A stretch of DNA of 64,000 nt. Origin: DATHTS01 sp965219305. Its GTDB lineage: Bacteria; Acidobacteriota; Blastocatellia; Pyrinomonadales; Pyrinomonadaceae. Made by a program: the position numbers and the translations under genes. Positions 17,520 through 26,092 of this stretch are shown here, one piece after another. Positions within the stretch are counted from its first letter, which is position 1, and every line of letters starts with the position of its first letter. The notes beneath the pieces are model-generated. The model had not been told where the DNA came from and searched no databases. It saw only the letters and a program-made list of their open reading frames with translations. The stretch covers positions 1,984,001-2,048,000 of the forward strand of contig OZ244725.1 of the NCBI GenBank assembly GCA_965219305.1. The letters are read 5' to 3'.

Positions 17520-18110
17520 TTAATTCTTCCAAAAGTCTTCGATCTGTTTTTTGAAAACTTCCATACCATCTTCACTAATATCATACAATCCAGCGTCTTT
17601 TTTGAATGCACCTGCTAGACCTCTTCCAAAGGCAGAAACAACATCAGCCGCAACAAAAGGATTAACTGCGCCTGATAACATCCATAAAGATATTTTTCCT
17701 ATTTTATAATCTTCGAATGGTTTTTCAGCCTGCATTAAAGAATTTTTACAGTTTGTTTTTTCTCCAAGATAGCAATAACAAACTGCCATTAAACACAGAA
17801 CGAATTTAGCTTTTGTTTCAGCCCGCGATATATTTACAATTCCATTACAAGTTGTCTGATTTATTTGTGATGTCGAAACTCTTTTATAAGCTTCATAACT
17901 TGACTCCAAATGTCCTATACAACTCCAAATCTGTCCCCTTTTATCATCAGAAGAATTAACTTTTAAAAAGGAGTTTTTTGCCGCTTCTAATTCAATATCA
18001 CCCAGTTCATAAACCCACTTATCAGGAGATTCAATAAATGCAATTAAACTCTTAGCATTTTTCACCGCGTCAAGTAATTTTACAAATAAAACCGCATTCT
18101 CAATAGCCAT
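17520..18110 (-). CDS. unknown protein inserted behind sufS
   Basis: 196 residues from an ATG at 18108-18110, chosen because GGAGG (forward 18116-18120) lies 5 bases upstream; a TTG further up is unlikely. Not recognised. The N-terminal two-thirds is helical and contains several Cys (for example QTTCNGIVN, MAVCYCYLGEKTNC). Around residue 145-170 there is a Gly/Ala-rich hydrophobic stretch (LSGAVNPFVAADVVSAFGRG). Its A/T-rich codon use differs from sufS. It looks like acquired cargo, 15 bp after sufS and 31 bp before the sufS tail copy. Confidence 0.6.
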   Translation of the reverse strand: MAIENAVLFVKLLDAVKNAKSLIAFIESPDKWVYELGDIELEAAKNSFLKVNSSDDKRGQIWSCIGHLESSYEAYKRVSTSQINQTTCNGIVNISRAETKAKFVLCLMAVCYCYLGEKTNCKNSLMQAEKPFEDYKIGKISLWMLSGAVNPFVAADVVSAFGRGLAGAFKKDAGLYDISEDGMEVFKKQIEDFWKN

Positions 18111-18125
18111 AGATTCCTCCAAATA

Positions 18126-19367
18126 TTAAACGAAAACTTCAATTACTTTGTTCACAGCATCGGCTAATTTATCAACTTCTTCGCGCGTGTTGTAAAAAGC
18201 AAACGAAGCGCGAGCCGTCGCGGGAACGTCGAAAAATTGCATCACAGGCTGCGCGCAGTGGTGTCCGGCGCGGATGGCGATGCCTTGCTGGTCTAGAATC
18301 GTGCCGATGTCGTGCGGGTGGACGTTTTCGATGGTGAACGACAGCACCGACGCTTTTTCTTTTGCCGTGCCGACGATGCGAACGCCTTCGATGTTTGATA
18401 ATTTTTCGGTCGCGTAATCGAGCAGTTCTTCCTCGTAATTAAACGCGGCTTCGCGGTCGAGCGAATTCAGATAATCAACCGCCGCGCCGAGTCCGATATT
18501 TGACGCAATTGCCGGAGTTCCGGCTTCAAACTTGTTCGGCAGTCCGGCATAAGTCGTTTTTTCAAACGTCACGGTGCGAATCATATCGCCGCCGCCCTGG
18601 AACGGATTCATTTTTTCCAAAAGTTCCTTTTTGCCGTAAAGCACGCCGCTGCCCGTCGGCGCGAACATTTTGTGACCGGAAAAAGTGTAAAAATCCGCGT
18701 CCAAATCCTGCACGTCAACCGTCATATGCGGAACGGCTTGCGCTCCGTCAATCAAAACGGGAACGCCGAATTTGTGCGCCGTGGCGATCATTTCCTTGAC
18801 CGGATTGATCGTTCCCAAAGCGTTTGAAACGTGAATTATCGAGACGAATTTCGTCCGCTCGTTCAAAAGATTTTCGTATTCGTCAATGATGAGTTCTCCG
18901 CGCTCGTTCATCGGAATAACTCTCAAAATCGCGCCTTTTTCCTCGCACAGCATCTGCCAAGGCACGATGTTGGCGTGATGTTCCATCGCGGAAATAATGA
19001 TCTCGTCGCCCTCGCCGATAAATTTTCTGCCGTAACCGTGCGCCACCAAATTCACGCCTTCCGTGCAGCCGCGCACGAAAATACATTCCTTCGCTTCCCG
19101 CGCATTGATAAATCTTTTCACCTTTTCGCGCGCGCCTTCATAAGCGTTCGTCGCCTTCTGCGAAAGATAATGCACGCCGCGATGAATGTTCGAATGCTCT
19201 TCCTGCAAATACTTCGACCCGCGCTCGATCACCAAATTCGGCACCTGCGAAGACGCGCCGTTATCCAAATAAACCAAAGGTTTCCCGTTCACCGTTTGCG
19301 ACAAAACCGGAAAATCTTCACGAATTTTTTCTACATCCCAATTGCTCATTTCTTTTACTGCTGTCAT
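18126..19367 (-). CDS. sufS: SufS cysteine desulfurase
   Basis: 413 residues, full length. PLP lysine K233 in FSGHKMFAPTGSG; catalytic Cys C371 in RAGHHCAQPVM; class II desulfurase layout. It supplies persulfide sulfur to the SufBCD scaffold in the cytosol. No sufU or sufE is seen in the window. It should belong to the suf gene set but is cut off from sufD by a restriction-modification pair and Uma2, so it may depend on read-through or its own promoter. The start could also be Met7; neither has a clear ribosome-binding site. Confidence 0.95.
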   Translation of the reverse strand: MTAVKEMSNWDVEKIREDFPVLSQTVNGKPLVYLDNGASSQVPNLVIERGSKYLQEEHSNIHRGVHYLSQKATNAYEGAREKVKRFINAREAKECIFVRGCTEGVNLVAHGYGRKFIGEGDEIIISAMEHHANIVPWQMLCEEKGAILRVIPMNERGELIIDEYENLLNERTKFVSIIHVSNALGTINPVKEMIATAHKFGVPVLIDGAQAVPHMTVDVQDLDADFYTFSGHKMFAPTGSGVLYGKKELLEKMNPFQGGGDMIRTVTFEKTTYAGLPNKFEAGTPAIASNIGLGAAVDYLNSLDREAAFNYEEELLDYATEKLSNIEGVRIVGTAKEKASVLSFTIENVHPHDIGTILDQQGIAIRAGHHCAQPVMQFFDVPATARASFAFYNTREEVDKLADAVNKVIEVFV

Positions 19368-19371
19368 ATAT

Positions 19372-20484
19372 TTATTTTTCGTCTTCTTGATAATTAAATT
19401 CGACTTTACTTTGTATGATTATTTCGTGAAGTATTGAGCCAAGATAGCCTAAATTTACTGATTCTCTGAATCTTTCGATTAAAACGGGAATGTTTATTAG
19501 TTCTTCAATACACAATATATATCTTTCAACAATAGCTTCAACCAAATATGATTTAACTGCGTTTTCTTTTAATTTTTGAATCAAATCTTCAACCGATTCT
19601 TCGGATTTTATGACAAAAGTGATTGGATATTTTTCAATTTTATCTATATCTAGAAAGTATTTTTTAAAATCCAAAGTTTCCGTAACCTGAAAAAATCTTC
19701 CGAGAGGTTTCATTACAAAATCAATTCCGCCGTCGTTAGCATTTGTTCTGCCTGTTTTATAAAGTTTCAGATTTTCTTCATTCAACTTTTCAATCTCGAA
19801 ACCCCAAAAGATTTTTTTGTCGTGATAATAAAATTTAAGAATTGAATAACTGACAATCTCAAAAAGCCTCGCGTCAGAATTTGGGGCAAGTAAAGATAGA
19901 ATGAATTTTTCTACATTTTCAGGTGAAGTGCTTTCGACGGTTTTGAGTTCTTCGCAAACCTGAATAAATTTTTGAAAAGAACCTTGCTTAGTTTTAATGT
20001 ATTCGTCAATTATTTCAATTACCGCCACAGAGATATTGAATTTGTTTTCTCCAACGGGAATTTTTAACAGATTCTCATTTATCCAATAACGATTCGTTTC
20101 TAAATTGCGAAGGATCGGAATAAATTCGAATGTTGGAAAAAACTTTTGAAATTCCGCATTCATTCGATTATTTAGTGCATGATTTTGTAATTTGCTTCCG
20201 AAAGGCAATTTTCTTTGCCTTGTAAATAATTTTGAAAATTCCGCGCCTTCATATTTCGCATAACTTTCGTTTTCGATAAATCCGTTGCTAATATAATCTT
20301 CGACCAAAACATAGATCGCATAAAGATTCGCAAAACTTCCACGCGCTTTTGAGCCCCTATCTGCCGACCTGGTTTTTAGATTCAAATATTGCAAAAGTTG
20401 ACTGTTTTCATAAACAGTACTTCCGTTTTCGCCAAAATGCGAGTTCAGGATTTCTTTAATTTTTTCGGTAAAGCTATGTTCCAT
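19372..20484 (-). CDS. probable type II restriction endonuclease
   Basis: 370 residues placed 3 bp after a DNA adenine methyltransferase gene and on the same strand. The N-terminal half is helical with a DNA-binding feel (GSKARGSFANLYAIYVLVED, FTRQRKLPFGSKLQNHALNN). Around residues 255-280 there is a candidate catalytic patch (NANDGGIDFVMKPLGRFFQ, then VTETLD), similar to degenerate PD-(D/E)xK cores. I do not recognise a named enzyme. If the neighbouring methyltransferase has YhdJ specificity, this protein would cut ATGCAT. Confidence 0.7.
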   Translation of the reverse strand: MEHSFTEKIKEILNSHFGENGSTVYENSQLLQYLNLKTRSADRGSKARGSFANLYAIYVLVEDYISNGFIENESYAKYEGAEFSKLFTRQRKLPFGSKLQNHALNNRMNAEFQKFFPTFEFIPILRNLETNRYWINENLLKIPVGENKFNISVAVIEIIDEYIKTKQGSFQKFIQVCEELKTVESTSPENVEKFILSLLAPNSDARLFEIVSYSILKFYYHDKKIFWGFEIEKLNEENLKLYKTGRTNANDGGIDFVMKPLGRFFQVTETLDFKKYFLDIDKIEKYPITFVIKSEESVEDLIQKLKENAVKSYLVEAIVERYILCIEELINIPVLIERFRESVNLGYLGSILHEIIIQSKVEFNYQEDEK

Positions 20485-20487
20485 TTC

Positions 20488-21336
20488 TTAAAATAATGTC
20501 GTTTGTTCAGCAATAACTGTTTTCTCAAAAGTGCGAATAGGTTTTGCTAATTTTTCGCCATTAAATTCAGTTTCTAATTCCAATCTTCGCAAGCCGATTT
20601 TTACATACTCTTCTTGCAATTCGATTCCGATTGAACGGCGATTTAGTTGTTTGGCGACAAACGAAGTAGTAAATGTTCCGGCAAAAGCATCTAAAATCAG
20701 ATCGTTTTCATTTGAACTTGCTTTAATTACTCTTTCTAAAAGCACAACCGGTTTTTGTGTTGGGTGATTTTCATATTCATCCATTCGGTAACGAACGCGC
20801 GGAAACTCCCAAACATTACCCGGAACTTTTTCAGAATTATAAACTTGCGGCGGATTTTTTCTGTAATCAATTAACTTTCGTTTCGCGCCTGTTTTTGCTT
20901 CGACCAAAATATCTTCCGAATTAAATGTGTAGTTGTTTTTATCTTTTACGCAAAAAAGAATCGGTTCATATAAAGAGCCGAAATATTTTTTTGCCTGAAC
21001 TCCTGAACTGTCGTAAAACCAAACAATACGAGATAATATTTCCAATTTGTCGCGTAAACGAATATCGAAATATGGCATAAATTGTGTCGAGGACATTACA
21101 TAAAAACTGCCGTTCGATTTTAGCTTTTTCAAACACAAATCTAACCATTTGTAACACCATTCGAGATAACTTTCATCATTTTTCCATTTATCTTTATGAC
21201 CATTAAAATTTTTGCCGATATTATAAGGCGGATCAGCAAATATCAAATCAATTGAAGAGTCTTGAACTTGAGATTCAAGACATTCTAAAACATCTCCCAA
21301 AATGATTTTATTTTTGTTGTTGCCAAATAATTCCAT
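20488..21336 (-). CDS. DNA adenine N6-methyltransferase, YhdJ-like
   Basis: 282 residues, beta-class N6-adenine MTase: catalytic DPPY at residues 35-38 (FADPPYNIGKNF), central WFYDSSGVQAKKYFGSLYEP, HPTQKPVVLLERVI, and the SAM-binding motif DAFAGTFTTSFVAKQL near the C-terminus. The block SSGVQAK...FGS...PGNVWEFPRVR is characteristic of the YhdJ/M.EcoKII group, which methylates ATGCAT; specificity here is inferred. With the next gene it forms a complete type II restriction-modification unit sitting between sufD and sufS. Confidence 0.92.
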   Translation of the reverse strand: MELFGNNKNKIILGDVLECLESQVQDSSIDLIFADPPYNIGKNFNGHKDKWKNDESYLEWCYKWLDLCLKKLKSNGSFYVMSSTQFMPYFDIRLRDKLEILSRIVWFYDSSGVQAKKYFGSLYEPILFCVKDKNNYTFNSEDILVEAKTGAKRKLIDYRKNPPQVYNSEKVPGNVWEFPRVRYRMDEYENHPTQKPVVLLERVIKASSNENDLILDAFAGTFTTSFVAKQLNRRSIGIELQEEYVKIGLRRLELETEFNGEKLAKPIRTFEKTVIAEQTTLF

Positions 21337-21354
21337 AAATTTTTCTATTTATTT

Positions 21355-21393
21355 TTACGCCTCCAAATTCGCATTCAAACGATTCAAAATCGC
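21355..21393 (-). pseudogene. C-terminal remnant of a SufD copy
   Basis: The minus strand reads AILNRLNANLEA then TAA. Intact SufD (21968-23272) ends AVLNRLNANLEA. At the DNA level 38 of 41 bases agree. The remnant begins one base after the Uma2 stop. Of the four tail remnants in the window this is the least diverged. Confidence 0.9.
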
Positions 21394-21394
21394 T

Positions 21395-21961
21395 TTACTT
21401 TCTAAAAACATCCTTCACAAAAAAACTCAAATCAGGCAAAAGCGGCGATGAAATTTCATCGCTATTTCTAAATTCTTCAACCGAAGCCAGAACATTTTCA
21501 TGAAGGCGCGTGATTTCGATTACTTCGACAATCGGTTCGACGATCCAATATTCTTTCACACCGAAACGTGCGTAAGTCTGACGTTTAACAACTTGGTCGC
21601 GGCGCACATTTTCCGAACCGGGCGACATAATCTCAATCGCCAGATCAGGCGCACCGACGATGTGAATTCCCGAAGCGATCTGCGAAATTCTTTCTTTGGC
21701 GATAAATACGAGATCGGGAATCGCGCTGTTATATTCATCGAAAATCACACCCGGCGTAATCCAAATTTTCCCAACCGGATTTTCGTCAAGATAATTAGTT
21801 AAAATCGTTGCAAATCTTGCAATAATTTCCTGATGTTTTAGCGATGGTGCTTTTGCCACAGAGAGTTCTCCTTCAAATAATTCGTAAATCTTGCCGTCGT
21901 CGGGCGTTGCTTCAAGATCATAAATTGAAATTAACGGGTCAATTATTTTTAGGTTTTGCAT
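21395..21961 (-). CDS. Uma2-family (DUF820) putative nuclease
   Basis: 188 residues with the Uma2 pattern: YELFEGELSVAKAPSLKHQ, ITPGVIFDEYNSAIPDLVFI, APDLAIEIMSPGSENVRRD and KRQTYARFGVKEYWIV, which together form the family's PD-(D/E)xK-like core. The biological role of this widespread family is unknown; it is often found in many copies in cyanobacteria. It lies 6 bp after sufD and one base before a copy of the sufD 3' end, which makes it the cleanest example of single-gene cargo here. Confidence 0.9.
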   Translation of the reverse strand: MQNLKIIDPLISIYDLEATPDDGKIYELFEGELSVAKAPSLKHQEIIARFATILTNYLDENPVGKIWITPGVIFDEYNSAIPDLVFIAKERISQIASGIHIVGAPDLAIEIMSPGSENVRRDQVVKRQTYARFGVKEYWIVEPIVEVIEITRLHENVLASVEEFRNSDEISSPLLPDLSFFVKDVFRK

Positions 21962-21967
21962 AACTTT

Positions 21968-23272
21968 TTACGCCTCCAAATTTGCATTCAAACGATTCAA
22001 AACTGCTTCGTCCAACTGTTTTTTAATTGATTCGATCTCGATTTTATTGACAATTTCCTCGGCAAAACCGTAAGTCAAAAGATTTCGCGCCAAACTTTCG
22101 TTCAAACCGCGTGAGAGAAGATAAAACAATTCTTCTTCTTCGAGCTGACCGACGGTCGCGCCGTGAGCGCATTTTACGTCGTCGTTGAAAATCTCCAATT
22201 GCGGTTTCGTGTCAACCCGCGCGTCGTTTGAAAGCAGTAGATTTTTGTTCGATTGATAACCGTCCGTGCCGCTCGCGTTTTCGCGGACGAAGATTTTGCC
22301 GTTAAAAACCGCGTGCGCGCTGCCGTCAACGATTCCTTTGTAAGTCTGATGCGAAACACAGTTCGGCAGAGCGTGGTCAATCAGCGAATGCGTGTCGTGA
22401 TGCTGATCTTCGCCGATCATATAAAGCCCGTCAACAAACGCTTCGCCGCTCTGCGCGTTGAATCGAAAATCAATATCGTGCCGCGACAATTTCGCTCCCA
22501 AATTGATATTCGTCGCGTCATAAACCGAACCGCGCCCGATTTCCGTTCCGGTCGCGCCGATGTTAAACGCTGTGTGCGATTCGCGCTGAACTCTATAATG
22601 TTTAACTTTCGCTTCGTCCGCGAGCGAAATTTCGACAATTGAATTGGTCAAATATTTCGTCTCTCCGGCGCGAATATAGCTTTCGATAAAAGTCGCTTCC
22701 GCGAAATTTTCGGCGACGATCAAAACTCTCGGAAAAGAAACTTTCCCGTCGTCGGTAAAAAACAAAAGCTGAATCGGCGCGTCAATTTTGACGTTTTTCG
22801 GCAAATAAATAAAAACGCCTTCACCAATAAACGCCGTATTCAAAGCCGCAAAACCGTTTTTCTCAAAACCGACCAAACTGCCCAATTTAGCTTTAAATAT
22901 TTCGTCTTCCGCCGAATCCGAAAAACTTAAAATCGTCGCATCTTTCGCCGCTTCCAAATTAGATAATTCTTTATCAAACGCGCCGTTCGTGAAAACCAAA
23001 ACGCTCTGTTTAGACTCATCTACGACAAACTGCGCGATATTTTCGCTCGAAAAATCCGCCGACGTTTCGCCGATTTGAAAATTTTCTTTTGCAATCGGCG
23101 CGACGTTCGTATATTTCCAATCCTCATTTTTCACGGTCGGAAAACCGTTTTCCGTGAAATAATCAAATGCCTTTCGACGCAAATCTTTCAACCATTCCGG
23201 CTGATTCGCGTTTTCCAAACTCGTCTGAAAATCCTGTTTATAAATTGTTTCTTTTCCTGTTTGTAAATTCAT
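21968..23272 (-). CDS. sufD: SufD, Fe-S cluster scaffold subunit
   Basis: 434 residues, typical length. The C-terminal beta-helix core is recognisable (GSAHAVFNGKIFVRENASGT, DGYQSNKNLLLSNDARVDTK, PQLEIFNDDVKCAHGATVGQ). It pairs with SufB in the SufBC2D scaffold. Its ATG overlaps the stop of the upstream zinc-ribbon frame in an ATGA arrangement, implying translational coupling with that gene. Uma2 follows directly. Confidence 0.95.
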   Translation of the reverse strand: MNLQTGKETIYKQDFQTSLENANQPEWLKDLRRKAFDYFTENGFPTVKNEDWKYTNVAPIAKENFQIGETSADFSSENIAQFVVDESKQSVLVFTNGAFDKELSNLEAAKDATILSFSDSAEDEIFKAKLGSLVGFEKNGFAALNTAFIGEGVFIYLPKNVKIDAPIQLLFFTDDGKVSFPRVLIVAENFAEATFIESYIRAGETKYLTNSIVEISLADEAKVKHYRVQRESHTAFNIGATGTEIGRGSVYDATNINLGAKLSRHDIDFRFNAQSGEAFVDGLYMIGEDQHHDTHSLIDHALPNCVSHQTYKGIVDGSAHAVFNGKIFVRENASGTDGYQSNKNLLLSNDARVDTKPQLEIFNDDVKCAHGATVGQLEEEELFYLLSRGLNESLARNLLTYGFAEEIVNKIEIESIKKQLDEAVLNRLNANLEA

Positions 23273-23676
23273 TTTTTAACTTTAGTTTTGCGTTTTTCTG
23301 CTATTAACGCCAATAATTTTTCGCCTTTATTTTTTTGTAAGTTTCCAGCTAAAAATTCTTTTATCTGATTCAATTCAGCAGGACGCAATCCCGGTCAGCA
23401 ACCGCAAGAATGATATGTAAACCCATTCTGAAAAAGTATTTCAACTTTTTTTCATTGTTTTATCTCGCTCTGTTTCGGTGCTTTAAAATCAAAGCCCATA
23501 TCAAACATTTCACCTTTGCATTGCGGACAAACTCTGACTTCCAAAAAATCGGCACTTTCAATTGCTATTCCTTGTTGTTTATCAAGAAAATCTCTTGAAT
23601 AACTTTCCTTAAAAGTTTTTCGACAATTAAAGCATGCAAAATGCGATTTATATACTTTGTTAACGTATCTACACAT
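23269..23676 (-). pseudogene. zinc-ribbon protein with two in-frame TGA codons
   Basis: One minus-strand frame of 135 codons runs from the ATG at 23676 into sufD. The first part carries a zinc-ribbon (CFNCRKTFK ... VCPQCKGEMFDMGFDFKAPK). After SEIKQ there is a TGA where relatives as I recall have Trp, then KKVEILFQNGFTYHSCGC, a second TGA where Gly is expected, then PGLRPAELNQIKEFL and a Lys-rich end. The conserved protein pattern on both sides of both TGA codons shows this is one gene. It is either decayed by two nonsense mutations or read through. Its final stop overlaps the sufD ATG. Confidence 0.75.
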
Positions 23677-23727
23677 TATTTTCCTTTTACTGTTTCCAAA
23701 TTAAAACTTTTTTGTTTCAAGCGTAAA

Positions 23728-23985
23728 TTATTTTTCGTCTTTTCCTTCGCTGGAAGATAATCTTCTTTCAAACTTCAACAACTCATTTTCAAAACGCAAT
23801 GCTAATTTTTCGCGCTCGTGGCGATCTTCGTCCTGTGTTCTTTTGATTTCATAAGCTAAACGTTCAATCACACGCGCCATTTCATCAATGTCGCGGCGCA
23901 TTTGCTTGATGTCATCGCTGTTGCGCTGAGTCTCTTTGGCTAACGTAATCATCTGCGTCAGCCATTCGGTCAACTGTTTCCACAT
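23728..23985 (-). CDS. small coiled-coil protein
   Basis: 85 residues, almost entirely charged heptad-like helix (QRNSDDIKQMRRDIDEMARV, then ENELLKFERRLSSSEG). No catalytic motif. It starts 1 bp after the stop of the next small helical gene, so the two are probably expressed together between sufC and the zinc-ribbon gene. Function unknown. Confidence 0.6.
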   Translation of the reverse strand: MWKQLTEWLTQMITLAKETQRNSDDIKQMRRDIDEMARVIERLAYEIKRTQDEDRHEREKLALRFENELLKFERRLSSSEGKDEK

Positions 23986-23986
23986 C

Positions 23987-24175
23987 TTAAAATTCCTTGA
24001 TTTTCTCTTTGATATTGTGCAAAGTCTTCGACGTTTCCGACTTTAACCAATCAATTTCTTCGCGGTTTTGTGACAAATGTTGATTGATATTTTTTAACTC
24101 ATCCAATTTTTCCGAGAACATCTTTTGATAATCTTTAGGAATTTCTGTTGTGCTTTCCAGAATTGTTTCCGCCAT
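23987..24175 (-). CDS. small helical protein of unknown function
   Basis: 62 residues from the ATG at 24173-24175, chosen because GAGGTG lies 7 bases upstream (a longer frame overlaps sufC). The sequence is helical and charged (KDYQKMFSEKLDELKNINQH). It directly follows sufC and precedes the coiled-coil gene. Not recognised. Confidence 0.55.
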   Translation of the reverse strand: MAETILESTTEIPKDYQKMFSEKLDELKNINQHLSQNREEIDWLKSETSKTLHNIKEKIKEF

Positions 24176-24189
24176 AATTTTCACCTCAT

Positions 24190-24942
24190 TTATTTCGATG
24201 CCGCCTTCACCCAATCATAACCTTTTTCTTCGAGTTCGAGCGCGAGTTCTTTGCCGCCTTCTTTGACGATTTTTCCGCCCGCGAGAACGTGGACGAAATC
24301 CGGCGTGATGTAATTTAAAAGTCTTTGATAATGCGTGACGAGAATGATCGCGTTTTCCGAATTGCGTAATTTATTTACGCCTTCGGCGACGATTCTGAGC
24401 GCGTCAATATCGAGTCCCGAATCGGTTTCGTCCAAAACGGCGAGTTTCGGTTCGAGAACCGCCATCTGCAAAATCTCGTTGCGTTTCTTTTCGCCGCCCG
24501 AAAAACCTTCGTTGACCGAACGCTTGAAAAACGATTTGTCCATCTCGACGACTTTCGCTTTTTCCGTCAAATAATCGTTAAATTCGAGCGGATCGAGTTC
24601 TTCTTCGCCGATGTGCTTCATTTTTTCGTTATAAGCGAGCCGCAAAAACTGCGAATTTGAAACGCCCGGAACTTCGACCGGATATTGAAACGCCAGAAAA
24701 ACGCCTTCACGCGCACGTTCGTCCGCTTCGAGTTCGAGCAAATCTTTTCCTTCATAAAGCACTTCGCCGCTCGTAATTTCGTACGAAGGATGTCCGGCGA
24801 GAACTTTCGCCAGCGTAGATTTCCCCGAACCGTTCGGTCCCATAATCGCGTGAACTTCGCCTTTGTTAATCTGCAAATTCAAGCCTTTCAATATCTCTTT
24901 GCCGTCAATCGCGGCGTGTAAATCTTTAATTTCTAATAACAT
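24190..24942 (-). CDS. sufC: SufC ABC-type ATPase
   Basis: 250 residues. Walker A GPNGSGKST (residues about 35-43), ABC signature FSGGEKKRNEILQ, Walker B LAVLDETDSGLD and the His switch in LVTHYQRLLNYI, all as in SufC. It energises the SufBCD scaffold. It is 6.2 kb from sufB because of inserted genes; two small helical genes follow it. Confidence 0.96.
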   Translation of the reverse strand: MLLEIKDLHAAIDGKEILKGLNLQINKGEVHAIMGPNGSGKSTLAKVLAGHPSYEITSGEVLYEGKDLLELEADERAREGVFLAFQYPVEVPGVSNSQFLRLAYNEKMKHIGEEELDPLEFNDYLTEKAKVVEMDKSFFKRSVNEGFSGGEKKRNEILQMAVLEPKLAVLDETDSGLDIDALRIVAEGVNKLRNSENAIILVTHYQRLLNYITPDFVHVLAGGKIVKEGGKELALELEEKGYDWVKAASK

Positions 24943-25071
24943 TTTAAATTACCTTTTATTCGTCTCTTCTAATTTCTCAATTTCTATAAAAATTTAATCT
25001 TGATTTTTTTTTCAAGTATATAACTATAATACATCCTGCGCTGTTTGTTTTCCAACACTTGCGGACAAAAT

Positions 25072-25743
25072 TTAATCTATTTTAATGATAAAATTCACGC
25101 CGAGCGCGTTTGTGTGTTTTATTCCCGATTGAAAATCCCGTCGGTAGAGATAATAGAAATCGGCTGCCACATTTTTGTTAAAACGTCTTCTAACTCCCGC
25201 AGACAGATCATTTCTGAAAAATTGTCCGTCTTGAATTTCAATCCACGGTTCGTTGAAAACAAACGGCGTGACAATCGTTTCACCGTCTTTTTTGATCGGC
25301 ACATCCAAACGCGTCAAGTTTCGATAAAATGTCTTATCGTCGCGTCCTTTCAAACGTATGCGATGTTCAAAACGATTGCGGTTGGCGAGCGAAAAATTCT
25401 TGAATTGCTTCGCCGGAGTTATGTCAAACAGCAAATGATGCTCGTAATTATCGGGAGCATTGCCCGGAATATTCTGCTTTCTGAAAATATACGATCCCTG
25501 CACCGTGATATTTTTCGTAAATCTATATCTGACACCGAATCCAACTCTTTTGTCCGAAAAATTGCTGATATTTCCGGTCAAACGCAGATCGGTTAAAATA
25601 ATTCCCGAAAGCTTCTCATTATCGCGATCAAGCGGAATTTCGATGCTGTTCAAATTCCAAACCTGCGTATCAGTTCCTTCCTGTCCAAATGCAATGTTTG
25701 CCGACAAAATAATCGCGCAAACCAAAATCAAAATCTTCTTCAT
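25072..25743 (-). CDS. DUF2490-type outer-membrane beta-barrel protein
   Basis: 223 residues with a signal peptide (cleaved after IAFG). The mature protein shows alternating amphipathic beta-strands (GFGVRYRFTKNITVQGSYIF, HHLLFDITPAKQF, FEHRIRLKGRDD, AADFYYLYRRDFQ), as in the DUF2490 barrel family. Substrate and role are unknown. It lies between the zinc-ribbon protein 25765-25968 and sufC. Confidence 0.75.
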   Translation of the reverse strand: MKKILILVCAIILSANIAFGQEGTDTQVWNLNSIEIPLDRDNEKLSGIILTDLRLTGNISNFSDKRVGFGVRYRFTKNITVQGSYIFRKQNIPGNAPDNYEHHLLFDITPAKQFKNFSLANRNRFEHRIRLKGRDDKTFYRNLTRLDVPIKKDGETIVTPFVFNEPWIEIQDGQFFRNDLSAGVRRRFNKNVAADFYYLYRRDFQSGIKHTNALGVNFIIKID

Positions 25744-25764
25744 CTCGTGCTTAAATATATTTAA

Positions 25765-25968
25765 TTATTTTACCTTTATAAATTTCTCTTTCGCTTTTGA
25801 TAAATCGTGTCCAGTTTGTACATAAAATTCGAGATAACCGCAATTGATACAAACATATATGTGCGGCGGATTAACTACAAATCTCTGCATTGGAAAAAGT
25901 CCCTGCTTTGTATGGCTGTCCATATAAACTTCTTCCGAATTACATTTCGGGCAAATTCCTTCTTTCAT
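25765..25968 (-). CDS. small zinc-ribbon protein
   Basis: 67 residues with two Cys pairs, CPKC near the start and CINC near residue 47 (CICINCGYLEFYV-type), forming a zinc-ribbon. Similar small proteins are common and uncharacterised. It lies just before the DUF2490 gene. Confidence 0.65.
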   Translation of the reverse strand: MKEGICPKCNSEEVYMDSHTKQGLFPMQRFVVNPPHIYVCINCGYLEFYVQTGHDLSKAKEKFIKVK

Positions 25969-26009
25969 AATTTTTATTCCTAAACTTCAAAAAGCGTCTT
26001 TTTGAAAAG

Positions 26010-26062
26010 TGCGTCGAACAAATCCATCTGAATTTTTCTATTCGTTCGATTTGTTCAACGCA
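26010..26062. terminator. terminator after the carbonic anhydrase gene
   Basis: Arms of 15 bases (26010-26024 and 26048-26062, one bulged base) around a 23-base loop. T-rich tracts flank it on both sides, so it could work in both directions; it lies 30 bp beyond the minus-strand carbonic anhydrase stop. Confidence 0.65.
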
Positions 26063-26092
26063 TTTTTTAAGAAATTCAATTTCAAATCAAAA

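Noticed and set aside
23400..23410. Selenocysteine at the second TGA of the zinc-ribbon gene
   Set aside because: The TGA follows CGC, which is suggestive, but the expected residue is Gly, no SECIS-like hairpin was evident just downstream, and a second unrelated TGA is present.
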